64,000 nt of DNA from the NCBI RefSeq assembly GCF_039613825.1, contig NZ_CP154826.1, positions 3,348,001-3,412,000 of the forward strand, given 5' to 3'. The position numbers and the translations under genes are program-made. This stretch comes from Diaminobutyricibacter sp. McL0608. Its GTDB lineage: Bacteria > Actinomycetota > Actinomycetes > Actinomycetales > Microbacteriaceae. The notes under the pieces are model-generated. The model saw nothing but the letters and a program-made list of their open reading frames with translations, did no database searches and was not told the origin of the DNA. This document shows, piece after piece, positions 7,332-22,300 of this stretch (the stretch's first letter is position 1; each line of letters begins with the position of its first letter).

Positions 7332-10300
7332 GCCGCCGGTGCCGGTGCCGGTTCCTGTCCCGGTCGCGGACGGCGTCGTCGGCGTCGTCGGCGGGGTCAC
7401 GGGCGGCGGAGGCGGCGGCACGACCTTCGCCGGCGGCTGGTTGACGTAGACGTTGCGGATGGCCGCGTGCTCGTAGACCGGGTCGTCGCTCTCGCTGGAG
7501 TGGCTGATCGTCTCGACGACCGAACCCGGCGGGAAGGAGGTCACTCCGGCGTTCAGCTGCACGATGACCGTCTTGGGCCCGACCTCGCCTGCGGCGAACT
7601 CGAGCACGGCGGTGTCCGCGAAGGTCAGGCCTCCGTCGATCGAGATCTGCGCGTAGGGCGCGCCGCCCCCGAAGGCTGCGGAGAGCGTGATGAACACCGG
7701 CGCGGTCGGCGGGGTGGACAGCTGGATGGTGTACGTGTCGGTGAGCGGTCCGCCTGGCTTCACGACGGTTCCGCCGCTCGACTCGATGATGGTGACGACA
7801 CCGGAACCGGCGACCGGCACGGCGAGCGGCACCACCACGACGGGTGGCGGGTCCTCGCCAGGAAGAAGGAGCGGCGTGGGCGTCGGCACCGCGCCGGTGA
7901 AGAGCGCGAGTGCCGCCTTCGCGGCGAAGTTGTGCATCGTGACGTGGAGCCCCTCGCCCGTCACCCCGTTGATGTTGTTGACGAAGCCGCCGAGGTTGTC
8001 GAACGCAGTGACGCGCACTGTGCTCGCACCCACACCGCCGTCGAGCGAGAGCGCACCATCGGTGAGGTAGGCCTTCGTCAGCGGCAGACGGGCGACGGTG
8101 ATGAGGAACTTGTCTGCGCCCGTCCCTGCCTCGATCCGGAGTTCGGCGAGGTTGTGGTTGACCGTGAACGTGTCGTTGCCGGCCCCGCCGAAGATCGTGG
8201 TCGGGAAGCTGATGCCGTCGCTCAGCAGCCCGAGCTTCGTGGCGACGGTCGGGAACTGGTCTTCGGGGTGAACCGCGGGCGGGGTGCGCGGGATGTCGAA
8301 CAACTGCCCGATGATGAACCGGTCGTTGCCGTCGCCGCCGTCAAGAGTGGTGATCGCGCTGTTGTCGTCGACGACGAAGAGGTCGTTGCCGCCCAGTCCG
8401 TTCACCGTGAGGCGGCTGTTGATGTGGTCGTCGTAGTTGATGCGCTCGGCGTCGAGGACGCCGTGGAGGAGGGCCACGAACGCCGCCAGCGCGGCACCCG
8501 GCTGGCCGGGGATGATGGAGGCGCCGCGCAGGAGGAACACGTCCGGTCCGTCGGAGCCGTTCACCGTCAGCGTGTTGAGGCCGCCCCGCGGTCCGGAGTT
8601 CAGCACGTTGATGAGGTAGTCGTGGTTGAGCGGATCGACGCTGCCCCAGGTGGTGACGACGTAGCTGTTGTTGCCGGTCTCGCCGTCGAGCAGCAGCGAG
8701 TCGCGCACCGGCAGGCCGCTGTACACGTCACCGGATGCGTCGATGTGGGTCGTCGACATCGTCTGGAGGTGGTCGACGATGAACACGTCGTTTCCGTCGG
8801 GGATCCGCGCCACGCTGGTCGGGCCGCCGTAGACGTTGGTCTGGCCGCCGAGGAACGTGTGGTCGAAGAAGAAGGTGTCGATGCCGGCGCCGCCGAAGAT
8901 GTCGGTGGGCTGCCCGGTCACTGTGCCGGCGAAGTGCATCGTGGAGCCCACGGGCGCCGCCGGGTTCTGCAGGTATTCGCCGAGGATCGTGACGGTGGCA
9001 CCCTGGATGAGGCTGGTCATCGCCGATTCGAGGTCGTCGCCGATGCGCAGCAGCACGAAGCCGAGGGCGACGATGCGACCCTCGGTGAGCGTCGTCGCGC
9101 CGTCGAGGGTGCTCCCGCCGGCCAGCAGGTCGAGGTCCGCATCCGTTCGTCCTGTGACGAAGGGGATGGTCAGCCGCACGTCTCCGAAGACGGACTCGGC
9201 ACGCAGCACATTCAATGCACCGGTCGCCTCGGTGATGTAGATGTCACCGTTGGGCGTGACAGCGCCGGGCAGCGCCCCCGGGCCGTCGGCCAGGGCATAC
9301 AGACGCCCGCCCGCGGCCGCATCCGTATCGATGGTGAGGTCGCCGACCCCGGTGGCGGAAGCCGTGCCGATGGAGCCGTTGTGCGCGATCAGGTCGATGT
9401 TCACGCCGATCACGGTCGTAGCCGTGCCGTCGACGTTGTTGAGGATCGACCCGTTCAGATCGGTCAGCGCGACGTCGCCGAGGAACGAGTCGACCAGGTT
9501 CACGAACAGGTTGCCGGTGGTCTGCGTGAGGTAGATCCCGTCGGCGGCGAGCGCGAGCACCCAGCCCCGCGCGGCGTTCGAGGAGTGGATCTCGAGGTAG
9601 TTGACCGCAGGAGCCACGAACCCGATGCCGCCGAACAGCGCAATCAGCGTGATCGTGTTGCCGGTGACGCGGGCCGAGCCGTCGGTGATGCCGCCGACGT
9701 CGAAGATGGAGGCGCCGCTGCTGTCCTGGGCGATCAGGGTCACGTCGCTGGCCGTCGAGGTGATCGTGCCGACGCGCAGGTCGCTGATCGTCTCCGTGTC
9801 GATGATCGAGCCGTTGGTGAACAAGTCGATCTCGCCGGCCTGGTCGGTGGTCGAGAACGGCGTCGGCAGCTCGATGCCGCTCAGGGTGGCGTCGACATTC
9901 GTGTGGGCGTCGATGTTGAGCACGGCGCGCGCCGCTGTGTGGCGCACGTTGATGTCGTTGCCTGCACTCAGGTCCTGGAACACGTACGTGCTCGGGTACG
10001 GCAGGTCGACGGTACCGAACGCGACGAGCACCGGGTCGGTGTACACGAAGGGGCCGGCAGGATCCGGGTGGAAGAAGACCTGGTATTGGCCCGTGGGCGC
10101 CACCGTGATGGTGAACTGCGGCGGCTGGAAGACGTTCACCTGGAGGAAGGTGGACGTGAAGGGCGGCAGGTCGTTGCCCTGCAGGCTGTCGCCGAGCACG
10201 ATGTCGATGTTGCGCCCCGCGTGCACGAGCGGGATCGTCGGGGTGAACGTCGTGGCAGGTCCCCGCAGGATCGAGGTGATGTCGAGCACGACGTCGTCAC

Positions 10301-13300
10301 GCGCATCCGCGATCAGGGACACGAACCGGGTCGGGTCGACGTTGTCGACGATGTAGTCGCTCTGCACCAGGACCACCGGGATCGGAATCCGCAGGTTGAA
10401 CAGGCCGCCGGTGAACAGGAGGCCGATGGTGCCGTTGTCGGCGAGGATCACCAGGGTGTTGGTGACGACCAGCGGGCTGTCCGGGCCGGCGAGGATGTCC
10501 CCGTGCTGGTTGTCGATGCGCGTCGACCCGATCGGGTTGTAGATGCGCCCGTCGAGGATGAGCTGCGCCGTGCCGTTGCCGGACACCAGGAAGTTCTCGA
10601 TGTCGATCGCGGTCGGCAGGAAGATCGGCGGGCCGATCGCGAACAGGAACCCGGCACTGTTCTGCACCTTCACCGTGATGGTCGCGGCGACGCTGGTGAG
10701 GTTGACCACGGTGATGGAGTGCACGACCATCGTGCGGCTCGACGAGTTGAACAGCTTCACGAAGTCGAACGTGTTCTGGGTGATGAACTTTCCGTCGGTT
10801 CCCGTGATGATGCCGGCCGGTGGCGAACCGCCCGCGAGTGAGTCGGGGATGTTCGCGAAGAAGATCGCCTGGGCGCCGCCTGTGTTGGTGATGTCCTGCA
10901 CCTCGATGATGCGGCCGACGGGGATGGTCTGACCGAGACCGTAGGTGTTGCCGAGGTCGTCCTTGACCGTCACCGCGAACAGTTTCACGATGGTGCCGTT
11001 CGCATCGACCACGAGTTGCGGATCGGCGGCATGGAGGAAGACCGTGGCGTGCCAGCTGATCACACGCCGCGCGTTCTCCGTGGTGCCGCCGTGCGAGCCG
11101 CCGCCGTCGAATGCTGCGCCATCCGAGTTGGTCGGGCGCGACCAGTTCGTGAGCAGCTGGAGAGCTTCGACATCGAGCAGGGCGGTGCGGATGATCGAGC
11201 CGGCATCCGCTGTCACGTTCGATTCGCTGTTGTACCCGATGTTCGACGTCGAGTTGGTGTCGCCGCCGAGGCAGCCGCAGTGCGCATCCGACGACGCGAT
11301 CAGCGTGATCGCATTGTGCACGGCCTTGAGCGTGACCGTCTCGTAGCCGACGATCTTCACGTCGTGCTCGAGGTGCACGGTGGCGTTGCTGGTGACGTTC
11401 ACGTTCGCTGAGGCATTGGAGGCTGCGCCGACCGCCCTCGCGTGCGTGTGTGCGTTGTTGTGGGCGTTCACGCTGTCGACGCTCGCGATGACACTCACGT
11501 TGTCCGCGGTGAGGTGGGCTCCGGGCTGGAGGTCGACCGTCGTGGTGATGCCGATGTTGAGGTCGCAGCCGGGGGCGCCGCATTCGCCGGCGTGCGCATC
11601 CACACCGAGTCCGCCGCCTTCGGCGCTCGTGCTGACGTTGCCGAACGCGCCGGTGTGGGCCGAGACCCCGAGGTCGTTGCCGGCCACGATGGTGCCGGCG
11701 ACGGTGGTGATCGTGCTGATGTTCATCGTGGCGCCAGCGTCCGAGCCGACCCCGGCGCCGAGGCCGCCTGCGCTCGACTGCGACAGCGCCTGCACCTGGC
11801 CGAAGGTGACCGGTGCGATCGTGACGTCCGCTCCGGCGGTGATGGTGGTTCCTCCTCCGACCGTCACCGTGGTGCTCGTCGTGGTCGACGACTGGGCCGC
11901 TGCGCTTCCGATGGCGACCAGCCCGCCGCCGCCGTTGGCGGAGTCTGCACTGACGCCTGCGTTCGAGTTGGTCGTGACGATGACCGAGCCGAGGGCGGTG
12001 ATCGAGGTGTTGGCGCCGCCGATGTTCACAGTGACGACAGCCGTCTCGGAGGCGTTCGTGTTGGCGTGGCTGGAGCTGATGATGCCGCCGCCCGAGCCGT
12101 TGACGGTCGCGGTGGAGAGCTGGCCGCCGCCGGCGGTGCTTCCACCGATGCCGACTGCCGAGAGCGTCTGGGTGCCGCTGCCGGCGGAGGTGAGATCGAC
12201 CACGAGGTCCTGCGGGCCGCTTCCGACGCCGAGGTCGACGGGCGCCGGGGTGAAGTTCCCGACGCCGACCACGCCGGTACCGTTGAGGGCGATCGGGGCC
12301 CCGCCCGGCGTGGTGGCGAGCTGGAAGCCGCCGTTGCTGGCGCCGACGATGTAGTAGCGGGCGCCGTTGTCGAGACCGAGGATGGGCTGCTGGCCGGGCG
12401 TCCAGAACCCGTGCACCACGGCGCGACCGGCGTCGGAACGGTCGGGCGTGAGGGTGATCGGGTTGACGGGGATGGGGTTGTTGCTGCCGTCGAGGCAGGT
12501 GCCGGTGGCGTCGCAGAGGTTGGCGGCCAGGCGGAGCTGGTTGCCGTTGAGGACGATGACGAAGTAGGTCTGGCCGTTGACCAGGCCGCCGACCGGGTCG
12601 GTCGCTCCTTCGTAGACGACGGCCTGGCCGGTGCTGAAGCCGTGGTTCTGGATGGTGATGGTGTTGTCGTTCACGAACTGGACGGCCGGCGGGTTGCCCG
12701 AGATGATCGGGTTGTTGCTGCCGTCGACGGCGATCTCGACCTGGTCGGTGGTGAAGGTGTGCAGCGCGTTCGGAGCCGTGTAGATGACGGCGTTGCCGTT
12801 GCCGTAGGTGTTCGCGACGCTGATCGTGTTGCCGCCGGTCACGTTGGCTCCGCTGGCTCCGACGGGCGCTGTCGGGGTGCTCGCGTCGAAGAGCTGGATG
12901 CTCGACGCGTCGACGACGTGCACGCGGTAACGGTGGCCTGAGACCAGCCCGGGGACGGCCGAGCCGCCGTTGGGCACGATGTAGATGACGAAGTCGCCTT
13001 CGTGCAGGTTGTGGCTGAGCGGAATGAAGTCGCTTCCCACCTGGGTGCCGAACTGGATGGTGTCGGTCGCGGGATCGATGTGGGCGCCGTCGAAGATCGA
13101 GCCGAGTTGCACCGCGTTCGGGTTGACGACGATGACGTTGTACTGGGCGTTGTTGGTGAGCCCGCCGACGGCCGTCCCCCCGTTGGTCGTGTACGTGACC
13201 GTGCCGCCGGTGGTGAAGGAGTGCTGCGCGGTCAGGGTGATCGTGTCGGTGGTCGTGTTCACCCCGCCGTTGCCGTCGAAGTCGCTGTGGTTCGGGCTGG

Positions 13301-16300
13301 GAGGCGCGGTCGTGTTCTGCTGCGCGCTGACAGTGATCGTTCCGCCCGCGAAGATCTGCGCGCCGGCGGCGATGGTGAGGTTGACGGTCGGGTTCGTGAC
13401 GACCCGCGCGCTGTTGTTGCTGATGTTGAGAAGGATGCCGACCGAGGTGCTGAGCGCCGACGAGATCGACACCGGGTTGGAGGCGACCCCGATCGTGATG
13501 TTGCCGACGGTCGCGATGGGCGCACCCGCGGAGGCGAAGTCGGTCTCGACGGTCGTCGCGGTCGTGGCGGTCGCGCCGGCGTTCGAGATCGCGACCCCGG
13601 CGCCGCTGGTGTCGCTGATCAGCGCGGTGGAGGTGTCGCCGCTGGTCGCCTGGACGGAGATGGATGCGGCACCCGGAGTGGTCGCGGTCGCACCGTGGGC
13701 CGCTCCGAGCATCCGGGCGAACGTGCGTGCGGTGTCGGTGGCGGCCGGGTTGGCGCTGGAGACCGTTCCGAGTCCGCCGTTGACGGAGCCGCCCTTGGCG
13801 GTGACCCCGTTGGTCGCGGTGGCGACGACGGCGACCGTGGCGCTCGGCGCGTTGAGGAGGGCGCCGGCGTCGATGTTCGCCTGGGTGACCACGTTGCCGG
13901 TGATCAATGCCACCGGTGACGACGAGCCGACGGTGATGAGGCCGTAGTTCTGTGCGCCGGCGGTCGTGGCCGCGGAGTTGGTCGCGGTCGACTGGACGGT
14001 GAGGCCCGTTGCGCCGGTGAGCGTTCCTCCGAAGTCGGAGGATGTCCCGGCGTCGATCCGCGCTGTCGGGAAGGTCAGGCCGACGATGATGGCGCCGACG
14101 GAGAGGGTGTCGGTGGATGCGCCGGCCGTCGCCGACGACGAGGCGACGACGGATGCGAGGCCCGACGTCGCAAGGGCGCCGGTGCCGTAGTGGGCGGTGA
14201 CGCCCGCCGAGTTCAGCAGTTCGGCGTCGACGAGCGCGGCGCCGAAGCCGGCGAGGCTGATGTTCAGCGCGTTCGCGACCGCCGTGACGGTGTTCGCCGC
14301 GGAGGCACTGACTGCGGCTCCCGTGGATGCGAGGAGCGCTCCGTCCATCGACGCGGTCACGGGCGAACCGATCCTGGCCTGTGCGAAGAAGATTCCGCCG
14401 CTGATGATGCCGCCGGTGTTACTGGACACTTCGGCGTCGGCGGACGTGCCGCCCGGCGTCTGCGCGGTGACGGTGAACTGGCCACCGGCGGAGATGCGCG
14501 CGCTCGAGGCGACGACCGCCGCGATCGCCGCGCTCGCGGTGACATCGGCGTGTGCGATGACCCCGGTGGCACCCGCGATGCTGAAGTTGTCGACCTTGAC
14601 CGTGGCGGTCGCCGTGTTGTGGCCGGTCGCCGTCACGGAGAATGCGCCCGACGTGGTGATCCCGCCGTCGAACTCGGCGCGCGTCGGAGCCGCGACGCTC
14701 GCGGTCGGCGAGAGGCCGGCCATGGTGAAGAGCCCGACGCTGATCTGCGACGGCTGGGAGAAGGCGCTGTTGACGCTCGTCGCACGCAGAAGCACGTCGC
14801 CGGCTCCGGCGTTCACCGTGGTGGCGCTCGCGTCGACGAGGGCACGGACCCCGGCAGTAGCGGTGACCTGCGCGATAGTGTCGCCGAACGCTCCGCTGAT
14901 GAGGCCGATCGAGACGACCTTGGAGGTGGCGCTCGTCGCGCTGGTCGCATCCGAGGTCACCTGGAGTCCCTGGCTGGTGATCGAATCGGCGAGCTCGGCC
15001 CGGGTCTCGGCGGCGACGATCGCCGTGGCGGCGTTGGCTGCGCCGGTGAAGAGGCCGATGCTGGCGGCATCCGTCGAGACCGTCGCGCGGTTGGCGTTGG
15101 TCGCTGCGACCTTCACGGCGCCGGACGAGGTGAGGGTTCCGCCCGAGACGATCGCGACGACACCGGCGCTCTGCTGCACCTCGGCATCGACCAGGGCGAC
15201 CGTGACGCCGAACCCGCTGAGGCCGAAACTCGTGGTGGAGGCGTTCGCCGTGCTGTCCCCCGCGGCGGAGACGGTGATTGATCCAGAGGAGAACACGGGC
15301 GCACGCAGTTCGGCGGTGGTGGCTCCCGCGAGGATCGCACTCGCGAGGAAGAGTCCTGCGCTGATGAGTCCGCCGCCGCCGCTGGTGACGGTCGCCGAAG
15401 CGTAGTTGCCGTGTGTGCCGTCCGAGGCGATCGTCGCCGTGACCTGCACCGCACCGAAGCTGCGGAGGCTGGCGGTCGGGCCGACACTGGCGAGCACGTC
15501 GGCGCTCTGGGCGACCTTCGCGAGAGCGCTGGTGCCCTGGCCGCCGCCGACGAGGGTGATGCCGACCACGAAGGCTGTCGCGGTCGCCTGGTTCTGGCCG
15601 CTGGCCGTGACCGCGATCGATCCGGATGCGGACACGACGCCGTCGAGGTGGGATTCGGTGGCACCGGAGATCGTCGCGATCGGGAGCAGCAGGCTGAAGC
15701 CGATGAGGGCGACGGTGACGCTCGGGGTGGTCGCGCTCGCGTGGTTCCGGGAGGTGGCACCCACGATGACGGCGCCGCCGGCAGCGACGTTCGCGGCGCT
15801 GGTGAACCGGGCGAAGACGGTGCGGGACGTGGTCGCGCCGGCCACGTTGATGCCGGCGGCGAACGCGCCTGTCGCCACGCTGAGCGTCGACGCCGTCGGG
15901 GTGTTCGTGCCGTTCGCCGTGATGGATGCGCCGCCCGAGAGCGTCGCGTGGCCGTTGTAGAGCGCTGTCGTCGTTCCGGAGATCGCGGCGACGGCGACCG
16001 CGCCGGAGATTCCGCCGCCGACGCCGACGGACACGGAGTACGCCTGCACGGGAGCGACGATCGTCGACCGGGCGACCTCGACGATCCCGCCTGCCGGGGC
16101 GAGGGAACCGATCGTCACGTTGCCGATCGTCGCCGTGGTGTCGCCGTCGACCAGGGCCACGGCGACCGAGGCGCCCGCTGCGACGAGGCCGATGCTGCCG
16201 CCGATCGCCAGCGGCGAAACGGTCCGGGTTCCGATCGCCTCGACGTCGACCGCGCCGCCGGCGGTCGGGATGGCGGCACCGTCGTCGATGTGGGCGTTCT

Positions 16301-19300
16301 GGGTGGCGTGGCTGGTGATGAGCACCACCTGGCCGGTGACGGCGACCACTCCGCCGACTCCGGCGAAGACGATACCGTTGTCGCTCTCGGTGAGCACCGC
16401 TTTGACGTTCACGTTGCCGCCGGCGGTGACCGAGGCGCCCTCCTGGATGAAGGCCTCGACGTTGCTGGTGATGCCGAGGATGAGCACCGACCCGCCGACC
16501 GCGACCGCGCCGCCTGCCGCGGTGCCGGCGAGGCCGTTCACCGAAAGGTTCTCACCGGCGTCGACGCTGACGCTTCCACCGGCGACGATGACCGTGCCCG
16601 CACCGACGGTGGCGACGGTCCCCTGCGGCACGGACGCGTTGGAGAATTCGGCGCTGACGATGTTCGAGCTGGGTGCCGATCCGTGAACGGAGGTGTTCGC
16701 CGATCCGAGGGTGGGCTGCATCCGCCCGTTCGTGTTGTCCGACGTGTTGTGCATGTTCGAGGTGCCGTCGAGGATGCCGGTGAAGCCGCCCGTGCCGGAG
16801 CCGTTCGCGTGGCCGCCCGCCTCGGTCGCCGCATCCGGTTTGCCCGACGACGGGCTGAGCGCGTTCGTCGAGCCCTCCCATTGCGAGCCGGTCGTGTCGG
16901 CCACCGGGTCGAGTGTCGGGTTGGCGACCTTCGCGCCGTACCGCTTGCCGTCGGAGCCGGTGACGACGTCGCCTTGCGCGTAGGTGGCGGTGGACGACCA
17001 GGCGCCGCGATCCTGTCCGTACGAGCCTTCGTTGTACGAGCCGGTCGGTGCGGTCCCGACGCTCCACACCGAGACGGAGCCCGCGACACCGACGAATCCG
17101 CCGCCGATGCTCACCGCGTAGGTCTGGATGTTCTTGATCGCGAGGGCGTGGAAGGCGACGTCCTTCGCGGCGTGCAGGGTGGCGAAGCTGCCGATGTAGG
17201 CCTGGCTGGTGATGTCGGCGATTCCGATGTCGATGCCGCCCGCGACGCCGACGAACCCGACGCCGAGTCCGCCGCCGATAGTGAAGGTCGTCACCTTGTC
17301 CGCCGACGCGACGTTCACCGACTGCTGCGAGCCGGCGCCCGCCTGCAGGTTGATCCGGGTGCGGTTCAGCGCATTGCTGTCGATGAAGGCGAGCGTGGTC
17401 GCGTGCAGCAGGGTGACGTTGAGGCCGCCCGCGACTCCGACGAAGCCTCCGCCGGCCGCGACCGCCATGCCGAAGACGTTCTCGCTGGAGCGTGCCTGGA
17501 CCGCGAGCCCGTTGAAGGCGGGCAGGGTGCCGAAGCCGCTGCCGCTGACCGTTCCGTCGTCGATGCCGGCGAGAGCGACACCCGGCTGCTGGGCGAGCGC
17601 GTCGACCGCGCTGCCTGCGCCGATGAAAGCCCGGGTGTCCTTCGTGAGCGAGGTGACCGCGACGCCGACACCGACACCGACCGCGCCGACGGCAGCGCCG
17701 CCCGAGACCACGGTGATCTTGGTCGCGTCGGCCGCGGAGAAGAGTACGTTGTTGCCGGCGGTGATCGCGACGCCGAGCCCGGTGTCGGCGTAGGTGTGGG
17801 TGCTCAGCACGATGACGCTGACGACACCGGCCACGCCGACCGCGCCGCCCGCCGCCGCGGCCGCTACGGCGGTGATCTGGTCGGATGCGTTCGAGGCGAC
17901 GACCACATCGCGGGCCGCGTTGACGACGGCGCCGGTTCCGATCACGGCGTCGGTGTTGAGGGTGACGATGCCGACCGCCGCATTCGCTCCGACTCCGACG
18001 GCACCGGCCGCGATGGAGGCGGCCACGATGAGGAGCTGGAAGGCGTTGCCCGCCGTGACGACCACGCTCTGCGCCGACGAGGCGCCCGCGTTGTTCACGT
18101 TGATCTGCGCGACGCGTCCGATGAACGCCGACGTGTTCGCGGTGACGACGTTCACGCTGCCGCTGACCGAGACGCCGACCGTGCCGAACCCGGCCGCGAC
18201 GCCGAACCCGCCGATGTCGTCGCTGTTGTTCGCGGTGACCGAGACGCCGTGGAAGTCAGGGGCGGTGTTCGGAACGATGACGTGCTGGCCGCTGACCGAC
18301 GCCGCATCGCCCGGGGGCTGGTCGCCCTGCTTGAGGATGCTGTGCGCCCGGTCGGTCCCGGCCGTCGCCTTGTTGAGCGTGATCGGGGTCTGCACGGCCC
18401 CGCTGCAGTTGCTGCCGCCCGGGTTGGCGTGGCACGCGGAGTCTGCGAGCTCGATCGAGTGCGGGCCGACGACGATCGCGTAGTAGGTCTGCCCGTCGAC
18501 GAGGTTGCCGATCGCGGTGCCGCCGCCCGCTCGGTAGACGACGGGGTCACCGGTGTTCACCGTGAGGTCGTACGGGAGGTTGATCACGTTTCCGACCACG
18601 TCGGACGACGGGGTGAAGTACTGTCCGGGCGCCTGCGGCGTGGCCGCGTGGTCCGTCGCCATCAGTCGCTGGGACTCTCCGCCCCTGACCGGCACGCCCA
18701 GCACGATGATCGGGCCGCCCTGGGTCGCCGACAGCTGCACTTCGTGCGGTGAGATGTAGTGCACGTAGTAGACGTTGCCCTGCACCAGGTTGGTGATCGG
18801 GGTGCCTCCGCCGTCGTCGTACAGCACCTGCTGGCCGTCGGTGAATCCGTGGTTGTAGCCGAGGTCGAGGGTGCGCGAGTCGCCTTCGATGGCCGCGGAC
18901 GGGGTGAAACGGGTGTCGACGGCGCTGACCGCATAGCCGCCGGTGTTCACGACGAGCCCGGCGCCGTTGCCGAGCGCCCGCACCACCGAGTTGTCGCCGA
19001 TGAACGAGGTGGTCGTCTTGTTCACGATCGGGACGGCGGCCGACGCGCCGACGCCGACCGTGCCTCCGATCGCGATGCTGCCCGCGATGACGTTGAGCGT
19101 CAGCTGCTCGTTCGCCGAGATGCGGGCGCTGCCACCTGCGAGGATGGTGGCGCGTGACGTGGCGCAGCTGGTGGCGTTGACGGCCTGGGCGCTGCACACC
19201 TCGCCCACGTACGCCTTCGTGACGATCGTGAACACGGACACCGCCGCGTTGAGGGCCACGCCGACCGTCCCGCCGGCGGAAACTCCCGCAGAGACCGAGA

Positions 19301-22300
19301 TGACGTTCTCGCTCGAGGCCGCGTCGATCGTGACCGAGCCGTTGGCGAGGACCGAGACCTGCGGGTCGATCCAGGCCTGGGTGTCCTTGTTCAGCAGTTC
19401 GACATCCGCACCCGCCCCGATGCCGGCCGAGCCGCCGACCGCGAGCTGGCCCGCGACACCCTTGATGGTCGTGGTGTCGGTCGCGCTGAGGGAGACGCCT
19501 TGGGTGGCCGAGGCGCCCGCGTTGGTGGAGTTGATCGTCGCACCCCGGTCGATGTGGGCGTGGGTGACGTTGTTGAGCACATCCACGGTCGCGGAGCCTG
19601 CGACGGCCGCGGAGCCGCCGACCGTGCCGCCGACGGCGATCAGCGTCACATCCTCGTTCTGCGTCGCGCCGATGGTGAGGCCCGTCTGTCCCTTCGCCCA
19701 GATGTCGTCGCCTCCGGCGATCCACGCGTCGACGATGCCGCTGCGCACGAGCACGGTTGACGAGATGCCGACCCCGGCGCTGCCGCCGACGCTGATCTGG
19801 CCGGCATACAGACCGATGTTGGAAGCGTTGTCCTCGGCCTGGATCGTCACGTTGCCGCCCGCGTGCACGACGGTCGCCTGCCGGGGACCGCCGTCGATGT
19901 AGGCGCGGGTGCCGGGCGAGCTGTCGCTCGGGTTGAGCACCAGCACGACGATCGAACCGGTCACGCCGACGCTCTGCGACGCGGCTGCACCGATGGCGAT
20001 CTCCGTGAAGTCCTGCGGGTCGGTCGCGCGCAGCGTGACGTCGCCGCCTGCCGACGCGACGACGGAGTGGCCGATGTACGCGCGCACATCCTTGTTGATG
20101 ACACCGACGATGACGCTGATCCCGACGCCGACGCTGCCGAGCGACAGCCCGAGCGATCCGGCCAGCTCGAGCGCGCGGACGTCGTCGGAGGCGGTGATCG
20201 AGATCGACTGCCCCGGTGACGGGAGCGCGCTCTGGTTGACGGACGCGTTGTTCGAGATGAATGCCTGGGTGGTCAGGTTGAAGACGTCGACGATGAACGA
20301 GCCGCCGACCGCCACGCCGCTGGTGCCTGCACCACCCGCGACCGCGACGGAGGTGACGTCGGGCACCTTCACGCTCGGGATGATGCTGATGCCGAGCGGA
20401 ACGAGAGAAGCCGACGCGCTGATCGAAATGGCGCCGCCCGCGTTCACGGTGGTGGGTTGCTGGATGTTCGAATCGATGTAGGCACGGGTGTCCACAGAGA
20501 GCACGCTGACGGCGATCGCCGCCCCGACACCGGAACCGTCGAGCGAGAGTCCACCCGCCCCGGCGATGGTCTGAAGGCCCATGGGGTTGGAGGCGGCCAG
20601 GACCAGAGCGCCGGTAGCGGTGACTTTCGAGCCCGCGCCGATGAGCGCGGTGTTCTCGAAGCTGATGACCTGCACGGCGACGGAGCCCGCGACGCTGACG
20701 TCGCCTGCGCCGCCTGCGGCAGAGAGGCCCCAGACCGTGAAGTCGTTCTCGGTCTGTGGCGGGGTGACCGCCTGGACCACTATGGTGCCGCCGGTGATGG
20801 TCGTTCGGACGCCGATCGAACCGCGGTTGACGATGGTGGCGACATTGAGGCCGATGCCGGCACCGATGTTGTTGCTGTTGATGGCGGTGGACAGTCCGAC
20901 CGACTTGGCCGTCGCATCCGTCGCGTTGGTAGCACTCACCTGGATCGCACCGGACGCGGTGACTGTGAGGCCGTCGGCGATGCTCGCCGTGTTCGTGTCG
21001 GTGACGACGTTGACGCTGACCGCGGCTCCCACGCCCACGCCCTGGCCTGACGACTGTCCGGACTGGCCGCCGGATTCGCTGTTCGCGTTGCCGACCGCGC
21101 CCCCGGCGGACTGGTCTCCGGTCGGCAGCCGGCTCTCGTTGCCCGACGTGCTCGGGGTGTTCTGGACACTGTCCTTGGCCTGCCCGTCGGAGCTTCCGCC
21201 GGTCCCGGGCGTCGAGCCCTGCGCACTGGCGGTCACATCCGCGCTTCCGGACGTCGTCGTGGTCGCGGTGAGCACGACCGACGTGCCCGAGATGTTCCGC
21301 ACCAGTGCGGCGGTCGTCGTGACCGTCAGCACGTTGACGGCGATGATGGCTCCGACGGCGACGCTGCTGCTGGCCGCCTTCGCGTCTCCGGTGATGGACG
21401 CCGAACCGGAGTGGGTCGCGCTCAGCAGGACGGCGCCCGTCGCAGCGAGGGTTCCGGCGCCCGGGGTGCCGATGCGGGCGAGCGTCGTGTTGACGACGAT
21501 GTTGATTCCGACCGCCGGGCTGACGGCCACACTGGAGCCGGCCGAGCCCGCGGTCACCGTGTTCACGACCGGTTCCGCGGAGGTCGCGGTGAGTGTCACG
21601 TTGCGACCGCCGGTCAGCGACGCGCCGTCCATGACCTCGGCCCGGGTCACGTTGGTCGTCAGCACGTTGATCGCGACCGATGCGCCGACGCCGACCGTCC
21701 CGCCGCCGCCGATCGACGCATCCGCCAGCGCCTTCGCCGAGTCGGACCGCAGGTTCTGCGCCATGAGCGAGATGTCGCCGCTCCCGGCCGCGACGACCGC
21801 GCTGCCCGGGATGTACGCCTCGGTGTTGTCGGTGACGAGGTTGAGCGCCAGGGCGCCGGCGATGCCGACCTTCTTCGAGCCGGCCCCCGCATCCGCTTCG
21901 ACCGTGAAGGTGTGCGTCGTGTCGGCCGCGAGCGCGGTCATCGTGGCACGCAGGTCGAAGCCGTTGGACGTGACGTGGGTCCGCTCTCCGAGGTAGGAGC
22001 GGTTGGTGATCGTGACGAGGTTGAGCGCGACCGCGGCTCCGACGCCGACGTTCGTCGCCTTCACGGCGGTCCCGTCGGCTTTCACCGCTCCGTCGACGTT
22101 CTCCGAGCTGCGCAGGCTCACCGCTCCGCCCGCGATGAGGGTGAGGCCGTCGGGGAGGATGGAGGTGGCCGACACGTCGGCGATGTTCAGCGCGACCCCG
22201 GCTGCGACGGACACCTTGCCGTCGGACGTCGACGCCGACGGGTTCGCGCTCGCGCTGGAGCCCGATCCGCCGTTCGCCGTGTCGGTGCCGATCGCGTTGG

